NCBI GenBank assembly: GCA_963691655.1
Contig: OY829328.1
Span: 5,546,204-5,610,203, forward strand
DNA: 64,000 bases
Direction of reading: 5' to 3'
Source: Toxonevra muliebris
Lineage: Eukaryota; Arthropoda; Insecta; Diptera; Pallopteridae
Shown: positions 47,699 through 59,641 of the stretch, one piece after another
Position numbering within the stretch: the stretch's first letter is position 1
How the letters are laid out: each line of letters opens with the position of its first letter
Notes under the pieces: generated by a model
What the model was told of the DNA's origin: nothing
The model's input: only the letters and a program-made list of their open reading frames with translations
Databases searched by the model: none
Made by a program: the position numbers and the translations under genes

Positions 47699-48325
47699 TT
47701 AAAATCAACAATTTCAAGGGTCAAGGAAAAAATCTATGAAATTTCAATTCACAAAATAGCGGTAAGTATGGGAAACGAGCCAACCCAAACCAACAATATA
47801 AGCTTTAGCAATTCATCACAGCAAGGAGTAAAGTTTTTGATATGAAAACAGCTGCGAATTTAATCCGCTTCAGTGCTATAATGTCATCATCTCATTCCCA
47901 GCTAGGCTTCTAATCCATCTATTTTATTATTGTGTTTATTTGCTTTGTGTTGATTCATTATAAAAATGTAAATAAAGGAAACATATTTTTACTTGTTATT
48001 TATCTCCATATGCTAAGATCATATTTTTCTCGACAATTGAAACAATTTTTATAAAATTCTTAAGTATCAATGCGATAAGTTTTGTCACCATCGTCTGAAT
48101 AGCGCGGTTAACCAATTAATTCTCAAAGCATCAATAACGCATAATATACTTTAAATCAGACTAATCGGTGAGGCCCCAGTAACTGGGGTTATTTTTTGCG
48201 GAAGAAATCTCTATGAAAAAAACAAATATACAAACAGAACCAAACTACTCGTTGGTGTTTGTTTTGTTATTCGTGTATGCAGATAATACGTTAGATATTT
48301 CTGAGAAATGCCGTTACTCGTGTCT

Positions 48326-48345
48326 TCTCTCTCTCTCTCTCTCTC
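48326..48345. repeat. (TC)n microsatellite
   Basis: About ten uninterrupted TC units in the PolZ1 upstream intergenic region. Confidence 0.9.
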
Positions 48346-48944
48346 ATTTGTTATTTACTCCCTCTTAAGCAATGATTTTTACAACGATGAATGCAATACT
48401 TTATTCAATGAGTGAATTTTAAAGAGTTTCCGACGCTAATATTTTGGAATAGGCTAAACCGATTTTAAATATGATAATTTGGCTAATCTACCTAGCTCTT
48501 TAAATTGATATGTAATATGATAGTGTAGCACTCCTGGATCTTCTGGAATAAAAATGTAGTTAGACTAATAAATGTATAGATTATTTCCAGCCTACCTCAT
48601 ACGCTCGACAGCTCAAACGGACCGAAACCCTTATTGTATAGATGAGAGGGGGAAGAGCGTACGAGTTTACCTCGTCAGTCTTGGTCGCGAAAAAATGCGG
48701 CGCGACGGCGGACTGGCATGCATATATATAAAAAATTACACAGCAAAAAGTACTGACACAACCAAACGCAGTTAAAGTAGTTATACAAAAATTAAACCGG
48801 TTTCAGTCGGTAGGGGCAGCCTAATATGCTTTCGAATGGTAGACTGCACGGTCGGCGTGAGCAGTATAGTTTTACTATATACATATTAGGTCTGTTGACG
48901 TACAAAAAATTGTAAACAATTGTTAAATGTTTTTACTGGAAAAG

Positions 48945-49418
48945 TGTTCACATGCTCGAAAAACTTTCAGCGAGAGAGAAAAACAAGAGCGTAAGAATAT
49001 GAAAGAGAAAAAAGTAGTTGAAAGTTTCTGAAAGTAAAATTTTTACTTTCACAAATTTTCAACTGCCGAAAAAAAAGAACTGTCAAATATGAAAAAGCCA
49101 AACATAGTTTTGTTGTGTTAAATTTGTTAAATTGAATTTGTGGCTAAAAAAATGGAAGTATTTGTGAATGCGAGTGTGCCACACGAAATGATTTCAATAA
49201 ATTACTTTTTAAATTAATTAAATTAAATTATAAACCGCACAATATTTTTTCGCGCTGAAAATGAATTGTTAAAAAAATGGATCAGCTATTTATTTGAAAG
49301 TTTTTAACAGTTTTCTGTTCACTTACTTTTTCTGATAGTTTTCTCTTTGTGAGAATTTCTTTCTCAATCTTTCTTTTACTCTCTCCCTAAAAGTTTTAGA
49401 TGAAAAAGTATGTGAACA
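48945..49418. repeat. Long inverted repeat upstream of PolZ1 (MITE candidate)
   Basis: The arm at 48945-48984 (TGTTCACATGCTCG, later AGCGAGAGAG) matches the complement of 49379-49418 (TGTTCACATACTTT, later AGGGAGAGAG) with a few gaps. The interior holds further complementary AGAAA/TTTCT runs. A 474-bp non-autonomous element is plausible, but no target duplication was found. It ends about 380 bp before the PolZ1 ATG. Confidence 0.42.
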
Positions 49419-49796
49419 GAGCGGAAAAAGTCAAAATAAAATTTCCAATCTATGAGTTAGCATTGATTTTGTAATTTCAAATTTCAGATTTTCGTATTTT
49501 TGACTATGTCGCTTATGAGAACGAAAATATAGAAATAAAAAACTATTTAAAAAATTAATAAATACTGTAGATTTTATTTTGCCTCTTAGCCAGAACCAAA
49601 GTAAGAACGTTGATGATGCAGCCTTGATGGTTTCCTTGCAAGTGCATATTGACAGTTAACAGCTGATTTCCCAATTGCGCGTTTTTGTTCTTGGTATAGT
49701 ATTGTTATGGATAGGAATAAATTATGAATTTCACAATTAAAGATGATTTCTGTTTTGATTTAAAATAGTGTAAATTAATATTTAAATAAATTTAAA

Positions 49797-52700
49797 ATGG
49801 CAAACAAAGATGGAATATTCTCAATGCGTGTGGTTATTGCTGACTTTTATATGGAGAAGCCAAAATTTGGTTTAGATCCATGTTACTCCGAATTTCGCAG
49901 TAATGAGATTAAAAAGGTGCATATATAGGTACACTTAAATTAATATTAAAAATGTTTGACTATCAATTACTGTACTATAGGTTCCGATCGTGCGTATATT
50001 CGGTTCAAGTGCCAATGGTCAAAAGGCATGCATGCATGTGCATGGGGTTTTTCCATATTTTTACATTCCCTACGAGAAGAAAGATTTCGAATCGCTGAAT
50101 AAAGCAGTATATCAAATTGCTATCAATGTGGATAAAGCTATTAATACATCACTAGGTCAAAGTAATTCCAATGCGCAGCATGTATTTAAAATACAATTGG
50201 TCAAAGGAATGTAAGTTCAGTCTCTGTGAAGTTTATGTTCTCCTAATGATACCAATTCAGTCATTCTCTGCTCATTTAATAATACTTATTCTCAAATTTG
50301 AATCTGATAATGGCTGTGATTAGCCACTTCTTATTTTATACAAAATTGACAATAAGCCATGCATTCAGCGAGCATCAAGCACGCCTTATAATTTATATTT
50401 TTACATTGCATACAGACCTTTCTATGGCTATCATCGTTCGGAGCATCAATTTCTTAAAATTTACATGTTTAATCCGCGCTTTGTTCGTCGAGCTGCCAAT
50501 TTACTACAAAATGGTGCTATATTGGGCAAGAATTTCCACCCACACGAATCACATGTACCCTACATTCTACAATTTATGATCGATTATAATTTATATGGAA
50601 TGAGCTTTCTGCATGTGCCATTAGAAGTTGTAAAATTTCGTAGAAGTAACGACGAAGAAGGTAAAAACATTCAAAATATGTTTATTGATAAAAACTTAAA
50701 AATGAATTTTTATTTTAGAAATCCCTTTCAACGGCATACAATCAGCGCAAATATTAAACACGACCATTGCAAAAAAACAAACTAGTTCTTCGCTAGAAAT
50801 AGATATTGGGTCTAATTTTATACTAAATCGTTTTCAAATTGTAATGAAAGGTAATAGCGGACACACTAATCCAGGCATAGAATCAATATGGCATGACGAG
50901 AAATTAAGGCGCGAAAAATTGCATTTAAATTTAAAAGAAGAAAGTGAACAACATATTGAGGTATTCATGCAGCATTCAAAACTCAAATTTCATTAAATAC
51001 TATCTACTTTTCCCAGATACCATCCTTAGAAATACCTGCCACACAAGAACGCCCTAATGTGCAACCCACTGAAAGCGAAATATTTTATCGCACTGCGTTA
51101 CTAAGTAAACTCATAGCCATAGAGACTTCAATTTCTGGCAGCGGCAGTTTGGCAGATCAAAGTATTGATTGCACATTACAAACAAATACCACAAATACCA
51201 GTAACATAACTTTTAACCTAGTAGATCTCGAGACAAAAGAAAAGGTATCTTTATTTTTATTTGAATGCTACATAATTTAAAATAAAAAAAAAATTGGTAT
51301 TTAATTTTGTTTTTAGAAACGAACTTTTAATCTTAAAAAAGTTCTAGGGAATGCAGTTTATCCAGAAGAATGTACACTAGATGATAAACTAACAAATGCT
51401 TCGTTTATTGAAAACCATTTGTCAAATAATAGCATCTTTCAAATAACAAGCTCAATAGACAGTAGCTCGCATTTAAACAAAGCATCAAATACAACAGCCA
51501 CAATTGATGATGAAAGCATCTTTCTGGACGATACAATTGTTGATGAAGGTTTACTAATGCAGAGTTTAACACCACAAGAACCTCATGTGCCTTTAAATGC
51601 AAGTTGTATGTAAACTTTCACTTTTATATATTGATATTATAAACTAATAAGAAAATTTAATCTTATAGTGCGCGCAGAGGATATGGAACTGCTAGATATT
51701 TTAGAACAGCTTGAAGAGAACGGTACTGGTGAAAATGATAGTCATATTGATTTGGATAGTACATTAGCGCCGCTGTCGCAACAGTATACAAATTGTAAAC
51801 ATAAATACATGAATACAAATTATTCAATAGTGTTAAATCTAAATTTTATTTCTTATGTCTACTTTAGTTGATATGTCCACTGAACTGCTAGATATGCAAT
51901 CAGCAGCAGTTGCTGCAAATCAGCCTGTGCCTGATAACGACTCTATTACTATCTATAATAATGCAGACGATGATGATGTACATGATTTTTCAATAGCTTT
52001 AGATGATATTGATGAACTAATTTTGAAATTAACACCAAGTCAACCAACGGAAGCATGTCTCCGCTACATGCCACCTCCTCCACCTCAAATGGATGGTTCT
52101 GATGATCTGCATACTCCAACAAAATCACAAAATTCTAGCAAAAATTGTAAACAAAAGAATGCCGCAGACACACCACCAAGTACACCAAAAACCCCAAAAA
52201 ATCGCACAACAACAACAAATGCATCGCCAACGTGCTCTCCACGCACTCCAAAATCAAACGCTGCATTAAAATATGCGCCACTGCCACTTATATATACGAG
52301 TAAATTTGAAAAAAGTAGCGCTTGCAAATACATACATACAAAGCTGTAGTAAAATATAAAATAACACTTTAATATTTCTGAAAATTTCAGAAAACGTTAC
52401 TACCACACCCAAAAAACCTTCACGTTTGAGCTTGGAATTTGATGGGCCCACAACGTATTTATTTCATATACAGTTTGAAATCATTTATATTTGATTACAG
52501 TCGTTTTTTCAGTTGCAGCTCTAAAGTTTCTCTACGCAAGCGCTTAGCATTGAGTGAGATGCGTCGAAAAAGTGTTTGCATTGCCGATGGGTTACCTGAA
52601 GATGCAAATATTAGGTAAGTAATCTTAAGTAATAAATAAAATCTAAGTTCGAGTATATTAAGAAAACCGCACGGAACTAAAAACTGAAGAAACAGATTTA

Positions 52701-55700
52701 TTTGCTTTAATTCGAAACAAATCCACCACCACTTATCACTCATCTTCCTACTAGATAAAATTGGGCGAAGGAGAATTCCGTCTAAAGAGAACAATTCTAT
52801 AGACAGCCTATCCGAAAAGTTAAAAATCATTTTTATTTCACTGAAAAGGAAAAATTTACTACTAATTATTGAGAAATACTATAAAATATAAGTAAAGTAA
52901 GGATAACAACGGTAGCAATTTAATTTTTAAATACTTTTTAATTTGAAAAATGGACAAGAACGGTTGTTTTTATGTGTTACTAAATACCAATTTTAATTTT
53001 TTTTTTTTAAAGAACCCCAGCTCATCGAACGAGAAAGCCCATTGACTTGGATAAGACTCATATAACTTGTGCGCTCGGGCCACGTAGAAAAAGTGAAAGA
53101 TTACTAAAGGTGTATAAACCAGACCAGAATCAACGTGAAGATGATACAAATGTGCTAGAAAATGTTACAGAAAGAGCTACAAAATCAGTGCCGAAAGGAC
53201 CTAGTAATTCACAAATAAAAGAAAAACCTTTTAAATCTGAAAAATCAAATAAATCAACTAGAAAAAGTAAGCGAAATGTGATTCCACATGATACAGAAGA
53301 AGCTGATACCACAGGAAAGAAATCAAAAAATGTAAGAAACAATGCAAGCGAAATTATAGTATTAAAAAATGCCGAAAATATTGCTGAGCAAGATGAAGCA
53401 CCAGAAAAATCTGGACCTGGAATTGAAAACACAAGTGAAGAAGAAGAAATTGCTGCATCAGATAATGAATCAACTGATAAGTCTTTGGTAAGATCACGTT
53501 TAACACCAAATTTAAAACGTCTACGTCGAAGTTTTTTAGCTGCAGCAGCCAATCGAAGCAAACGTAAAAGTACATCAGTTTCTAATAGAATATTTACATT
53601 GAATACTCCGGCAGCCAATGAACCAAAAACTCCAACTTCCTGCAATATGAAAACTGCATCAGATTTAGATCGAAAAACTTCTACATCTGGCAATGTCTTA
53701 CAGACACCAACATCATGTAATTTTTCTTCTGATGATGATACGAAAGTTACAAGTTTCTACGATAAATCTTTTTCCGTGAATAGCCCTACTGTATTCAGCT
53801 ACGTTGTAAATAGCCCCTCAGTATTTAGTGAAGCATCTAGTCCTAGTTTAGGTATAGCTATAAAAAGTTCTGATTCTAAGCTGAAACTTTCAGCTGCTGA
53901 AGAGAGAACAACCACTTTGACTACACCTGCAACGCACGCGACTGAAGCAACTTACTCCGCAGCAGACCCTACCGTAATTGTAACGCCCTTGCATCAACCC
54001 CCAACTTATGAAGAAGTATTGGCAAGTTGTCGTAAATTTGAAATACACGAACATGAATTTCAAAAACCCTACTATAGTAATCCGGATGATATCACAAAGC
54101 ATAAAGAGATTGGTTGTACCGTACTGCAAATTCCGGGAAATAAATTAAATGATTATGTAGAATTTCAAAGCGTGCTCGGTGTCGATCTTAAAGGACTAAC
54201 AGAATGGCGTCGCAAGAAACTGATGGAAATTGGTGGGCCAGCAATGCTAAATCGTTTTCGTACTTCACAGCGTATACGTGAATATTTTGCGAGTAATAAA
54301 CGGATAGCAATAACGCCTCATATTTCGGCACCCACAGTGCATGAAGCTAAGGTTTGGCTTAAAGCACGGGAGCTCTTGAAAAACAAAGTGACACGTAGAG
54401 GAGGTATTGGTGAAGATAGTCCCATTAAAGTGCGTAGACAAAAAGTTACAATGATGTTAAATGATAGCCAGCATGATGATAAAGATGATATAGATTGCTC
54501 AACACATTGCATATCACTAACACCAATGACACCTGCTGCTTCAACTGTGTCAAATATTAAATCTAAATGTGAGACCTTTACACCCCTATCATCAATTGTT
54601 GACTCGTCTGCTTCAATAGTTAGCACGGCAAGGCAAAGACGCAGCTCCAGGCGTGCTAAACTTTCGTTAAATGCGCAGCTAAAGGCTGCAAGTGTTGCAG
54701 AGAAGTTAAACCTTGAAGCTCCTAAGTTACGATGTATTCCAGACGAGCAGTTGCTCGAACCTTGTGCGAGTAGCAGTAATGAGCTAAAATCAAGTCAAAA
54801 TTCACATTCCAATGATACTACAAGTATATCTAGTCAAACTGTTTTAGCTGAACTAGAGCGTTCTTCATTTGTAAAACAGCTGCAAAGTGGCACTGGAACA
54901 CATGCGGAACATGATGTTAGTTTCGGTTTAAGTAGTGCCACTCTAAACAATACATTCGGTTTTAAAGTGAATCTGGAGAATTTACAGCAAGCCAAATCAG
55001 ATATTGAGGCAAGTCTTTGAAAATTTCTACTTAGTAGTACTTAATATCAATTTTTTTCATTATAGTACAATTATCTCACCACCATAACACTAGAAGTATT
55101 TGTACCGACCCGCGCTCAGCTCTATCCTAATCCAGAGCGTGACGAAATGCGTTGCATCTTCTACGCCATTGAAAATAGCGTACCTGCCCCTACTTCCTCC
55201 ACCTCATCTTCGAATACTACGCAAATACAATTGCCTGACAAAACTTGCGGTTACATTATTGTCAACGATCGCAATGATATGGTGAAAGAGGGTAAAATAC
55301 ATGGCATCGATGCTGACATACAAGTTAAAGTGGTGCAGACTGAGATCGAAGCAATTGAAGCTTTACTAGAACTATGCGCTTTGTGGGACCCCGACATTTA
55401 TGCTGGCTACGAGATTGAAATGGCTTCATGGGGTTATGTTATGGAACGTGCTAAATATCTATGTTTAAATATTGCGCCGTTACTTTCACGTGTACCCTCT
55501 CAGAAGATCCGCGAATTCGTTGATGAAGATCGTGAACATTTTACCGATTTAGATTTTGAGGTTGTTGCATACTTGCATTTTATATATAATCATGCATAGC
55601 TGTTAAATAAATAAATGTATTTATCTGCCTGCCCAAACAGATGAAACTCTGTGGTCGGATTCTCTTGGATGTTTGGCGTTTGATGCGTTCCGAGATTGCG

Positions 55701-58301
55701 CTCACCTCGTACAGCTTTGAGAATGTTATGTATCATATATTGCATAAGCGTGGTCCTAAGCATAGTTTTCGTGATCTAACGGAATGGTTTGCATCGCCCA
55801 CAACGCGCTGGATTGTCATTGAGTACTATTTGGAACGAGTGCGTGGAACGCTGGCATTGCTGGATCAATTAGATTTGATTGGGCGCACTAGTGAAATGGC
55901 AAAGCTAATTGGCATACAATTCTATGAGGTACTCTCGCGAGGCTCACAATTTCGCGTTGAAAGCATGATGTTAAGGTACAGATGGATTTATTCCCAAAAA
56001 TCTTAAAGTTTTGATTCATTTAAGTTTTAGGCACTATGTCTGTGCAGCCTTGTGATTTAAAAAAATTAAATACAAAACTTAAATGATATTAATTTACTGA
56101 TTTATATTACAGAATAGCGAAACCCAAAAATCTTGTCCCCGCATCGCCGAGCGTACAACAGCGCGCTCACATGCGCGCTCCTGAATATTTGCCCTTGATT
56201 TTAGAACCGCAATCGCGCTTCTATGCAGATCCCGTCATAGTGCTCGATTTTCAAAGTCTTTATCCGAGCATGATTATTGGCTACAACTATTGCTTCTCTA
56301 CTTGCCTGGGTCGTGTAGAACATTTAGGAAGGTAAGTAAATATTAAATATTCAGGTAAATAATTCAATTCAATTGCACATTTCGATCTCTAGTTCAAGTC
56401 CATTTGAATTTGCTGCCTCACAGCTACGTGTATCTCCCACAATGTTACGCAAACTGGTTGATCGAGATCTCATCACAATTTCCCCATGCGGGGTTGTCTT
56501 CGTAAAGTCGTCAGTGCGAGAAGGTATACTACCGCGTATGCTCACCGAGATTCTAGATACACGGCTCATGGTAAAACAGTCTATGAAAATTCACAAATCA
56601 AATTCAGCGCTGCAACGCATACTGCATTCACGTCAATTGGGTTTAAAACTAATGGCCAATGTCACCTATGGTTATACCGCTGCGAATTTCAGTGGACGCA
56701 TGCCTGCAGTGGAGGTGGGCGATAGTGTAGTAGCGAAAGGTCGTGAAACTTTAGAGCGCGCTATTAAATTGGTGCATGCTAATGATAAATGGAATGTTAA
56801 GGTGGTATATGGCGATACGGATTCAATGTTCATTGTAGTGCCGGGACGAACGCGTGCAGAAGCGTTTAGAATAGGTGCAGAAATTGCAGAAGCAGTGACG
56901 CAAGACAATCCGCATCCAGTTAAATTGAAGCTGGAAAAAGTATATCAGCCTTGTATATTGCAGGTGACAATAGCAAATTTTTATGATAGGCACCTTTACA
57001 TTAAATCCTTCCATATTTGCAGACTAAAAAACGTTATGTTGGCTATATGTACGAGACTGCGGATCAAGCTGAGCCCGTTTATGAAGCGAAAGGTATTGAA
57101 ACTGTGCGTCGTGACGGTTGTCCCGCGGTTGCGAAAATGTTGGAAAAAGTCTTACGCATCCTATTCGAAACTGCCGATGTCAGTCAAGTAAAGTACTACG
57201 TTTGCCGGCAGTTCACCAAATTGCTATCGGGACGCGCCAATTTACAGGATCTTATATTTGCTAAAGAGTTTCGGGGTCTTAATGGTTATAAGCCAACTGC
57301 ATGCGTTCCGGCACTTGAGCTTACAAGGTATATTGTTTATGTAATGCATTATCACTGAAAAAAATCAAGTGAACTTTGCTAATGAAATTAAACGAGCCTT
57401 AAATTAAATTTATAATGCCAATGAAATCGAACTAGCTTATAGCAGTAAAATAGATATTTTCGCATTGTATTTTTCAAATTTCGGCTTCTAAACAACAATT
57501 CAGTTACTGCAAACTAGCGTCAATATTCTTGCCCATTCCATTTATCAATCTGAAGTTTTTTCAAAATTTTTTGTTAATTTACAGAAAATGGTTACAAGCC
57601 GACCCCAGACACATACCCCGCTGTGGTGAACGTGTACCCTTCGTTATAATCAATGGCCCACCCGGTGTTCCATTAATACGCCTAGTGCGCAGTCCTCATG
57701 AAGTACTTGCCGACGAAGGCTATAAAATAAATGCCATCTATTACATAACAAAAGCGATAATACCACCATTAAATCGTTGTTTGCTGCTTATTGGAGCCGA
57801 TGTAAATGAATGGTAAACACAAGCTTCAAATTGCATTCTTTCCAATATATACTTCATGTTTATTCTCCTCATAGGTTTACAAATCTGCCACGTAAATTAT
57901 TAATGACACCAGCGCTGAGTACATCAAATGAATTAATTGCCAACAGCAGCAATTCCACAAATACTGGAAGCCTTCAATCAAAGAAAAGCACAATATCACA
58001 GTATTTCTCAACTACCAATTGCATCGTAGATTGCGGTCGCCAAACGAAGCAGGGCATTTGCAATGACTGTGAACGTAATCCATTCAAAACTTTTGTTACA
58101 GTACAAGCAAAAATTGCTACAATCGAACGTGGCTTCCATCTAACAGAACAAATATGTCAAGCGTGCTGTGGACGTGTAGCTAATTTAAATTGTGGGTCCC
58201 TCGATTGTCCAGTATTATATGTGCTCGAAGTAAAACGGCGTGATTTAAAGCAGAATGAACATTTTCGAAATTTATTACAGGAACGTTTTAAAAAGCTTTA
58301 A
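49797..58301 (+). CDS. PolZ1: DNA polymerase zeta catalytic subunit (REV3)
   Basis: Family-B polymerase for translesion synthesis (mus205 in Drosophila). Eighteen exons: 49797-49916, 49981-50210, 50416-50660, 50719-50960, 51017-51244, 51317-51605, 51669-51794, 51868-52299, 52391-52454, 52501-52614, 53013-55008, 55066-55560, 55641-55975, 56113-56331, 56393-56963, 57023-57327, 57585-57812 and 57875-58301. They sum to 6,666 nt, 2,221 aa, with no internal stop. The N-terminal domain is residues 1-250; a long low-complexity, basic/Ser-rich linker follows. A REV7-binding-like motif (IVTPLHQPPTYEEV) lies at about 1019-1032. Catalytic motifs: DFQSLYPSMI (D1684), KLMANVTYGYT (K1797) and YGDTDS (D1853, D1855). 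The C-terminus has CysA (C2133, C2142, C2145) and CysB (C2174, C2177, C2186, C2191), the 4Fe-4S and accessory-subunit site. The intron after 55008 uses a GC donor. The joints of exons 7-10 in the linker are least sure. Confidence 0.94.
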
Positions 58302-59641
58302 GTACCAAGCTATCAACGAAAGCTTAAGCGTAAATTTCGAGCTTAAACTTGAAAAACTAAATAAATTTACAGTTTAATTTGAATAAACTAGCATTGCTAA
58401 ACTGGGCCTACGTATTTTTTAAAATTTTTTTTTTTATAGAATTTTTAAAATGGTTTTTATTCTTTCAACATTATAAAATCATATAATAACACAGTGCAAC
58501 AAATTCAGGGTGATGAAAAATGGACGCAATTCAGTCTAAAACATTCGTCGAGATAAGAAAAATCCTAGCTCCGGTTTCAAAGTAACGCTCATGCGAAGAA
58601 GGCGGGTTTTTTTTCTGATTTATCAATGTGCTTTTTTGACTATGAACTTTTTTGACTGCGAACTATTCAACTTATTTTTAACAAAAAATCACATTCGACC
58701 AATTTTTGTAGCTCAAAAACACTTTTGCTGTCGAAAAAAGCCGTTTAGCTTTGTTTTCACTTGTCTATACAGTAGATATTGCTATAAGTATTAAATAGAG
58801 GGTAATATCCAAAATATAATAAAATTCTTACCATATTTAACCTCTTCAGTGCCGAGAGAGAACCAACAGAAATTTGTGTAGCACAGTGTTATTATTGAGA
58901 AAAACGACAATTGATTTTTTGTTTGTTTAATTTTTAATAAACGTTAAAATTTTAACATGCATTTTTCAAAAAAGAAAATAATTTGCCAAATAAAAAGAAG
59001 AACGTAAAGTATAGAAAACTTCATAACAATTTTGTCACACAGAAAATAGTGCGAAAAGGTACAATTACAATCAATATTGTTTAAAATTTAATTAATTTGC
59101 TTAAAAAGTATTCATCATTCGAATTGTATGTTTGTGTATGGATAGCACATGCATTAGCATGTTTGCGTATGTTTGTATGTATGTGTGTTTTTTCTTTTCT
59201 AAAACTAAACTTTAAATATATATTTAAACAATTTTCAAAATTCTATTTTGCATATAAATTATTTAGGTATTTGCGAATGTTTGAGCAAAAAAATTTTGCT
59301 TAACATTTAAGGCAACAAAAATTAGTGTGTGTATATGTGTGTGCATGTTTCAAGTAGTTTTTAATGAATTAGTAAGTAGTAGATAAATTATAATAATAAT
59401 AATAATATTATGAAATATATTGTATATATGTATAGGTAATAGGTAATATTCTTTAATTATTATGTATTATTTTGTATAATTATAAGTAGGTGATGTTGGT
59501 TGATGATGATAAGAGTTTTACTGCTTTGCAACAATTGAATTGTTTTTTTTTTTTCTTTTTTTGCATAATTCTATAATAAAGTGAAATATATTTATTGTAT
59601 ATCGTTGATGATTGTTGTTGTTGTATTGTTTGTTCTTCACC
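58302..59641. other. Convergent 3' regions of PolZ1 and the next gene
   Basis: AATAAA signals for PolZ1 lie at about 58360 and 58382. The rest is A+T-rich with an (ATA)n patch near 59390-59410 and no coding exon seen. Part of it is probably the 3' UTR of the minus-strand gene that ends at 59642. Confidence 0.45.

Noticed and set aside
48572..48775. 67-codon ORF before PolZ1
   Set aside because: No motif, poor start context, and embedded in non-coding sequence.
53130..53693. 187-codon minus-strand ORF
   Set aside because: Mirror of the Ser/Lys-rich PolZ1 linker; the opposite strand is a confirmed coding exon.
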